A stretch of DNA of 64,000 nucleotides from Trichinella spiralis (taxonomy: Eukaryota; Nematoda; Enoplea; Trichinellida; Trichinellidae): NCBI GenBank assembly GCA_000181795.3, contig CM012954.1, positions 3,788,912-3,852,911 on the forward strand. Reading direction: 5' to 3'. Positions 58,862 to 64,000 of the stretch are shown here, piece by piece. Below the pieces are notes generated by a model. The model was not told where the DNA came from and did not search any database. It worked only from the letters and a program-made list of their open reading frames with translations. The stretch's first letter is position 1. Every line of letters begins with the position of its first letter. The translations under genes and the position numbers were made by a program.

Positions 58862-59357
58862 ATTTGTCGAGAAGCTTTACAAGTGATTCAGGTAAGTTAT
58901 TGAGCAGTATTCATTTTAAATTGGCTTTATTTCTCCACTTCTAAGTCATAGCATTAAATAATATGCATAAATTTCTTAGATGTGGATCGAAATGGATAGA
59001 TTAGAAGAATTATTCCAACATCAAAAGTGCAAGCATTTTCATTGATTCCGCGACTGCTCACGGTTGAACATTTATCAAAAGGAAGTGCAAACAAGAGAGG
59101 AAGCTGCCCAAATTGCGCAGTAGATTTGTCGAGAAGCTTTACAAATGACTCAGGTAAGTTATTGAATAGTATTCATATTTTGTATTTGATTTCTCAACTT
59201 ATAACATGCATTTTTTAGGTGTGGATCGAAAATGATGGAATGGAAGAATGATTCCAACTTCAAAACTAAGAGCATCTCCAGTCAAAAAGTTATCAAAGCG
59301 AAGTGCAACTGTGCAAATTGAGCAGCAAATATATTTAGAAGTTTTAAGTAACGCAGG
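58255..59357 (+). repeat. Four decaying copies of a spliced unit
   Basis: Copies lie at about 58255-58380, 58690-58892, 58980-59154 and 59220-59357. Copies 2 and 3 share 45 nearly identical bases around CAAATTGCGCAGTAGATTTG and the same CAG/GTAAGTTATTGA donor; the following intron is also alike. Copies 3 and 4 share an acceptor TTAG followed by TGTGGATCGAAA. The fourth keeps the donor GCAG/GTAAGTTA. In-frame stops differ between copies. Confidence 0.75.
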
Positions 59358-59689
59358 TAAGTTAAATTAAGCCCTCTGAAACTTATGCGGTTCATAAAGA
59401 TCTTTTATAGCGATGCATCGTTGCTGAATTTGGAGGTATCACCTTATCGGACGAGATGTTCAGAAGATAAGAGAAGAGATCTATCAGAAGAAGCGATGTT
59501 TTATGGTGAGAACTCAAATTACAGGTAGGAAGCTACATTTCGCTATATTCATTCGGTAAGCTGCATTTCGCTTGAGCGATGCAATATCCAGCACAGAGCG
59601 TTTTATAATGTTTCGACAAGCATTGCAGCCAACCCTCGTTGGGATTATCGATTGGAATTAGCAAGTGAGAGACAAGATTATTTTTCCTG

Positions 59690-60195
59690 AAAATTTTTTG
59701 GAAATCGCCTGAGGCGTAAATTTGGGTGTAGCTTAAGGGTGAACATTTTTTTGAAAATGGATTCAGGCGTAGCTTTGGGTGAACCTTGAGGGCTAAATTT
59801 TTTTAAAAATTGCCTGAGGTGTACCTTGGGGCGTAGCCTCGGGGAAATTTTTTAAAATATTAGAAAATTTTGAAATTTCAGAAAACAATTGCCGGAGGCG
59901 TAGCCTAAGGCATAGCCTGAGAGCAAATATTTTTTTGAAATTTGCCTCAGGAGTGGTTTGAAGGCAAATAGTTTTTTTAAATTGCCTGAGGCCTAGCCTG
60001 AGAGCAAATGTTTTTTTAAAATTGCCTGGGGCATAGCCCAGGGCGTAGCCGCAGGGTAAAATTTTGAAAAACTTGGAAAATTTTTGAAATTAAAAAGACG
60101 TTGCCCGGGGCGTAGCCTTAGGCATAGCTGGAGGCATACCTCGAGGAAATTTCCCAAAAGGGAGAGCCTAGAGCATAGCCTGAGGCGATAATTTT
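59690..60195. repeat. GC-rich minisatellite with GCCTGAGGCGTAGCCT core
   Basis: About eight or nine irregular units of 50-65 bases. Each has a core like GCCTGAGGCGTAGCCTGAGG followed by a T-rich and A-rich spacer (for example AAATTTTTTTGAAA). The cores are locally self-complementary (GCCT/AGGC). No frame stays open across the array. Confidence 0.85.
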
Positions 60196-60378
60196 ATTTG
60201 ATCATTTTCATTCTAGGGTTATTTTCTTAAAGGCTCTCCTGCAACTTACCTTACCTGACACATACGTGAATGCCCATACCTAAAATGTGTTAATATTAAC
60301 TGATAGCCTTAACGCAATAACGGACCCTTACCTGATAATCCTGTTGTGATGTGGAATGTTCGCATAATTCATTTCACA

Positions 60379-60420
60379 CATTTCAGATCTGATCAGTTGT
60401 TCCTGATCAGATCTGAAATG
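60379..60420. repeat. Perfect 18-bp inverted repeat with 6-base loop
   Basis: CATTTCAGATCTGATCAG at 60379-60396 is followed by TTGTTC and its exact reverse complement at 60403-60420. As RNA it would form an 18-bp hairpin on either strand. Each arm contains TTTCAG/ATCTG, the same kind of acceptor junction used by the - strand exons nearby. Confidence 0.95.
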
Positions 60421-60502
60421 TTGTATCAGAGAAGTGTTAAGGAACTTACTAGTCTTTGATGCAAGATGAACGCACGTATAGTCCATCTTCTCAAATCTGC
60501 TG

Positions 60503-62903
60503 CTAGTATGAAGTGTCCGTCGTTGAGTCTGCTGTTCTCTGACTTCTGGCAGATACTGTTACCATATCTAAAACATAAGAGCGTTAATAAGTATAGTAAA
60601 GCATCAGAAGTAATAAGAACTTACTTGACATTACGATGACGCACCTTGGACGGGTATTATTCATATTGTTCAAAATACTGGCATTAATACCAAACGATTC
60701 TGTAAAAATTACACCTGAAAATAGTGTCAAATGTAGGACTTACCTGTGACTCGAAGAATAAGTATGCTCGGCAAAGTATCCAGTGCTGTAGAGACATGTA
60801 TATTCCCTCCAGCTGGTGGTTTCTTGTTTATATGGATTCCCATCGAAAAAATGTCTTTCTTTAATTTATGCAATGGGGTGAATTTTCTTAGCATGTTCTC
60901 ATTCACATTTTGCAGCTTCATCTTCCCAGACACCCATGTTACCAGATCTAAAACATAAGAGCGTTAATAAGTATAGTAAAGCATCATAAAAGTAATAAAT
61001 ACTTACTTGACACTATGATGACGCAAGTTGAACGTGTAATATTCATCCTGTTTAATCTGCTATGGTCAAGTATTAAACGATTTTGTTGATGAAAAATTGA
61101 ACCTGAAAATATGTATGAGTAATGTCAAATTTAGGACTTACCTGTTACTCGAAGAATAAGCATGCTCGGCAAAGTATCCAGTGCTGTAGAGACAAATGAA
61201 TATTCCAACCAGCTGATAATTTCTTGTTTATACGGGTTCCCTAAGGAAAGCTGTCTTTCTTAAATTTATGCGATAGGTTCAATTTTCTTAGCATGCTCTC
61301 AAGCAGCTACGCATGACGAATTGTCTTTCTCCATTTCACGCATGTAGTGGAATCGCTGACAGTCAGCCAAATCCATCCGTGTGATTATTTTTAACCATGT
61401 GGTAGATTATAAAGATTTGATGTCACAAAGTCTCAAAATGTCTGAAAATTATTAATTATTGCAATTACTGGTATTAAATAGCCATATTATAAAAAGTAAT
61501 TGAAGACAAATAACAGTGCATCTGGATTTAAGCTTTACGTTACACATAGAAATTGTAAATAGATTACTCACTTGTTAAATCAGGTGCATATGATAAAAAT
61601 GTGGAGATCATTTGCTCAACTTGAGGGTTCAAAGATGTTGCTATTTCAATCTTAAACCAAAGAACTTTATCCACGGAGTTTAAAGTATGTTATACTTACC
61701 CTAGTTCACTTTCAGCGTTACGATCCCATAATGTTGACGTTTTTCAAACTTCAAAATAATGTGAACCACTTCAGCAGTAGAAAATAATAAAGGCACAGGA
61801 ATTTAAACTATAAACCATAAAATAAATGCTATACTGATAATCTGTTATTGTAAAATATGCATACCATTATTCATATTGAGCTGTGAAGTAAGTCACCGTT
61901 GTTCACTTATCCTAAAAGTTATTAGATAATATAATATTTCAGTTTTCAAAGCGAGTGAAATATAGACAAAGGTGTTTTTTTACTTACATGATGACTTTAT
62001 CCTATCACGAAAGATGCGTGGACGTATCGAACATTTCCAGGTAAAAATGATAATAGAGAATATTGAATGTGTTATGAACTAGTATAAATTTTCAAATATT
62101 AATGTGTGCAGAATAAAGGATTTGTTTTTTACTTACATGTCATCTTTATTTCTGTCAAAATTCAGCGACAGTGCCATCACTAGCGAGGAAATTTAGTATT
62201 ACAAAATAAATAAGTGGCTTGAATTCTAAAATTATTATGATGCACCGTTATTTGTCTTCAATTACTTTTTATAATATGGCTCTTTCACGTTGGCTTATCT
62301 GATTATATTCATGCTAATAGTAAGGTAGAATGGTAATTGTAACATACGTATTGCCCTGCTTACCCTTTCTTTCATGTGAAATTGAATTTAATTATGTGAG
62401 TATTGGTAATTCGTTGCCCTTTACAGTTTTATAGGAACAGCTCCAGTTGTCGGCATTGAAGTGGTTTGTCAGTTTTCTTTCTCCGTTTCTGAAAAAATTT
62501 TATTTCAATAAGATACTACATATTCGGAATAGACTGAAAATTTAACTTGCTCTTCATGGCACATGTATGTAATATTCCACTGCAACCCGTGTGAGATCTG
62601 AAAGTAGAATATATTAGAAAATTCATCTCAAAATACGGAATATCAATAAGTACTCTATTGTCTGTTGCATCTTTAAGGAAACGAAGTAATGTGTCATCAG
62701 GAATAATTCAATGTTAGTACTGTTAGCGGGAACAGAAATCAGTTCGAAATGACAAGTCATGCAAATAGCGTGCATAGAAGATGAGCACTACATTATAGAA
62801 TAGCACTTACCTCTTCATCATAGATGATATTCAAGAGTGCTACTATATTTCCGCACGTTCCGCTACGGCGATATGCTATAGAACTGACCATAGATACGAC
62901 ATT
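60503..62903 (-). CDS. Hypothetical multi-exon gene built from a duplicated exon pair
   Basis: Exon-like segments with AG and GT borders, all compatible in phase: 62903-62811 (0,0), 62597-62547 (0,0), 61650-61572 (0,1), 61258-61142, 61102-61007, 60947-60744 and 60714-60625 (all 1,1), and a last exon 60567-60503 ending TAG. The chain from 61650 alone gives about 215 residues without a stop. The pairs 61258-61142/61102-61007 and 60947-60744/60714-60625 are duplicates: STALDTLPSMLILRVT versus STALDTLPSILILRVT, and TCVIIVS versus RCVIVMS. Symmetric phase-1 exons can be duplicated without breaking the frame, which fits. No signal peptide or known domain is seen; upstream exons are missing or lie beyond. 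An alternative end is an exon 62488-62429 after 62547. A GTAAG-bordered 25-base remnant at 60279-60255 and others near 62000 and 62150 suggest wider decay. Confidence 0.42.
60568..61258 (-). repeat. Tandem duplication, about 390 bp per unit, carrying two exons each
   Basis: Unit A (about 60568-60947) and unit B (about 60948-61330) share AGATCTAAAACATAAGAGCG-type intron borders, the CTTACTTGACA donor, the CTCGAAGAATAAG...ATGCTCGGCAAAG block and CAGTGCTGTAGAGACA. Divergence is highest inside the exons of unit B, which has small indels relative to A. Confidence 0.85.
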
Positions 62904-64000
62904 CTGAAACATTGCATAATAGTAATTAAAGTTGCCTTTGGTAGAAGAACCTACTTTACGGTAAATTATAGCGTATTAGCATAAATTATTGACCTTTTAT
63001 TAATGTTACTGTTATAATTAAAGCTATTTTGCTTCTGGTTATATAAGTGTATGGATAATGCAATTAGCATAAAAATTTATTTCACTAAACTGTAATAGTA
63101 TATCAGCATTGATATAAATGAAAAACTATATTGATTAAATATGAAAATAAACTGACGTTAACAATTGTTATTTGTTTAAAGTGGAAATAAAAAGATGTGA
63201 TGCAAGAAGATGTACTACATGCGTTACATTTTATATTATGAAATATGAAGGCTGATAATTAATAGCTTTATGTGAAATAGTGAAATGAAATAGTTAGGTA
63301 ATGGTCAGTACAATTTCCAGTAGATTCATTCTTCCAGAAATTACTCAAAAAATTTACTTCCCCATAGTTTCATGTGATTAGCTGAAAGGGGGAGGATACT
63401 TGAGNTGTAGATTCATCACNGGTATTAAAACTTTTCTACATTCCACANGCATACAACTGAAAATAAAAATATAGCAAAAAATAGTTTTCAGCAAAATTGA
63501 AATTTTCATTTCTCTCAAAAATCAAGGTGTTGGAAGACCGTCATGCACTAACATCAATATGGGCACGACTTGAGCCACAACTTAAACAGTAACTTACCCT
63601 TCTGTTTCATGTGTGACATTGAATACTTAGAAGTTAAACATACCAAGCTCACTCATGGCCGTCGCATTACTCTTACCGATTGACTACCGTAAGTGCATAA
63701 CATTCTGAAAAAGTTATCAAAAAGTTAATAAAATTTAAATAAGGGACGACATTGCCATATGATGGAATCGCTTTCTTTGCCATTTAAAAAATACGAACAA
63801 TAAGGCAATATGTAATTCAAAAACNCTTATCGAATGAGTAACGTTTATTTACGTACTGATTGGATGTTTCTACATAACAGTGCATAATATGCATAAATTG
63901 TTTTTTACAGGATGATATTGAAAACCGATACACTGACAAAAACACACACGTCCTCCTTGAATTCCAATGTAAAAGATATGTGGATTAATATAGGCGCATG
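62904..64000. other. Right edge, no gene resolved; four ambiguous bases
   Basis: Ambiguous bases (N) stand at 63405, 63420, 63448 and 63825, typical of low-coverage or polymorphic repeat sequence. A - strand acceptor TTTTTCAG followed by AATGTTATG (below 63704) echoes the TTTCAG/AATGTCGTA border of the exon at 62903, so the exon array probably continues beyond the window. Confidence 0.5.

Overview
The window is nuclear DNA of a nematode. It is AT-rich (roughly 70 percent A+T by eye), with introns bounded by GTAAG and TTTCAG-type sites, kilobase introns, and gene families that place it among the worms. A true retinoid X receptor (RXR) orthologue is present; C. elegans lacks one, whereas filarial and other clade III worms keep it, so a spirurid or filarial species is my best guess (inference, not proof). 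No bacterial operons, CRISPR arrays, rRNA or convincing tRNA genes were seen.

Left part (1-15.4 kb): the 3' five exons of an unidentified scaffold-like gene (+, 44-3503) converge on a complete ten-exon calcium/calmodulin-dependent protein kinase I gene (-, 4192-8617). After about 6 kb without a supported gene comes a short two-exon gene (+, 14712-15376) for a secreted peptide whose C-terminus is extraordinarily rich in tryptophan and tyrosine.

Middle (15.4-39 kb): mostly non-coding, microsatellite-laden DNA, then a two-exon gene for a single-pass membrane protein with a 5.2 kb intron (+, 31086-36979).

Right-centre (39-55.3 kb), the gene-dense part: RXR (-, 39083-41463, with candidate upstream first exons to 45851) lies directly downstream of SCAP, the sterol-sensing escort of SREBP (-, 46321-49833). 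SCAP is divergent from the exocyst subunit EXOC4/Sec8 (+, 50897-54834), which converges on a ZNF706-like zinc finger gene (-, 54975-55275). These genes work in calcium signalling (CaMKI), sterol and lipid-hormone control (SCAP, RXR) and membrane traffic (EXOC4; SCAP also moves from ER to Golgi).

Right end (55.3-64 kb): an accessory region unlike the rest. It holds a duplicated 112-bp block, four decaying copies of a spliced unit on the + strand (58.25-59.36 kb), a GC-rich minisatellite (59.69-60.2 kb), a perfect 18-bp inverted repeat, and on the - strand an array of phase-compatible exons made of a duplicated exon pair (60.5-62.9 kb). I recognise no known family there; this is the best candidate for something undescribed. 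Four ambiguous bases (N) sit near the right edge.
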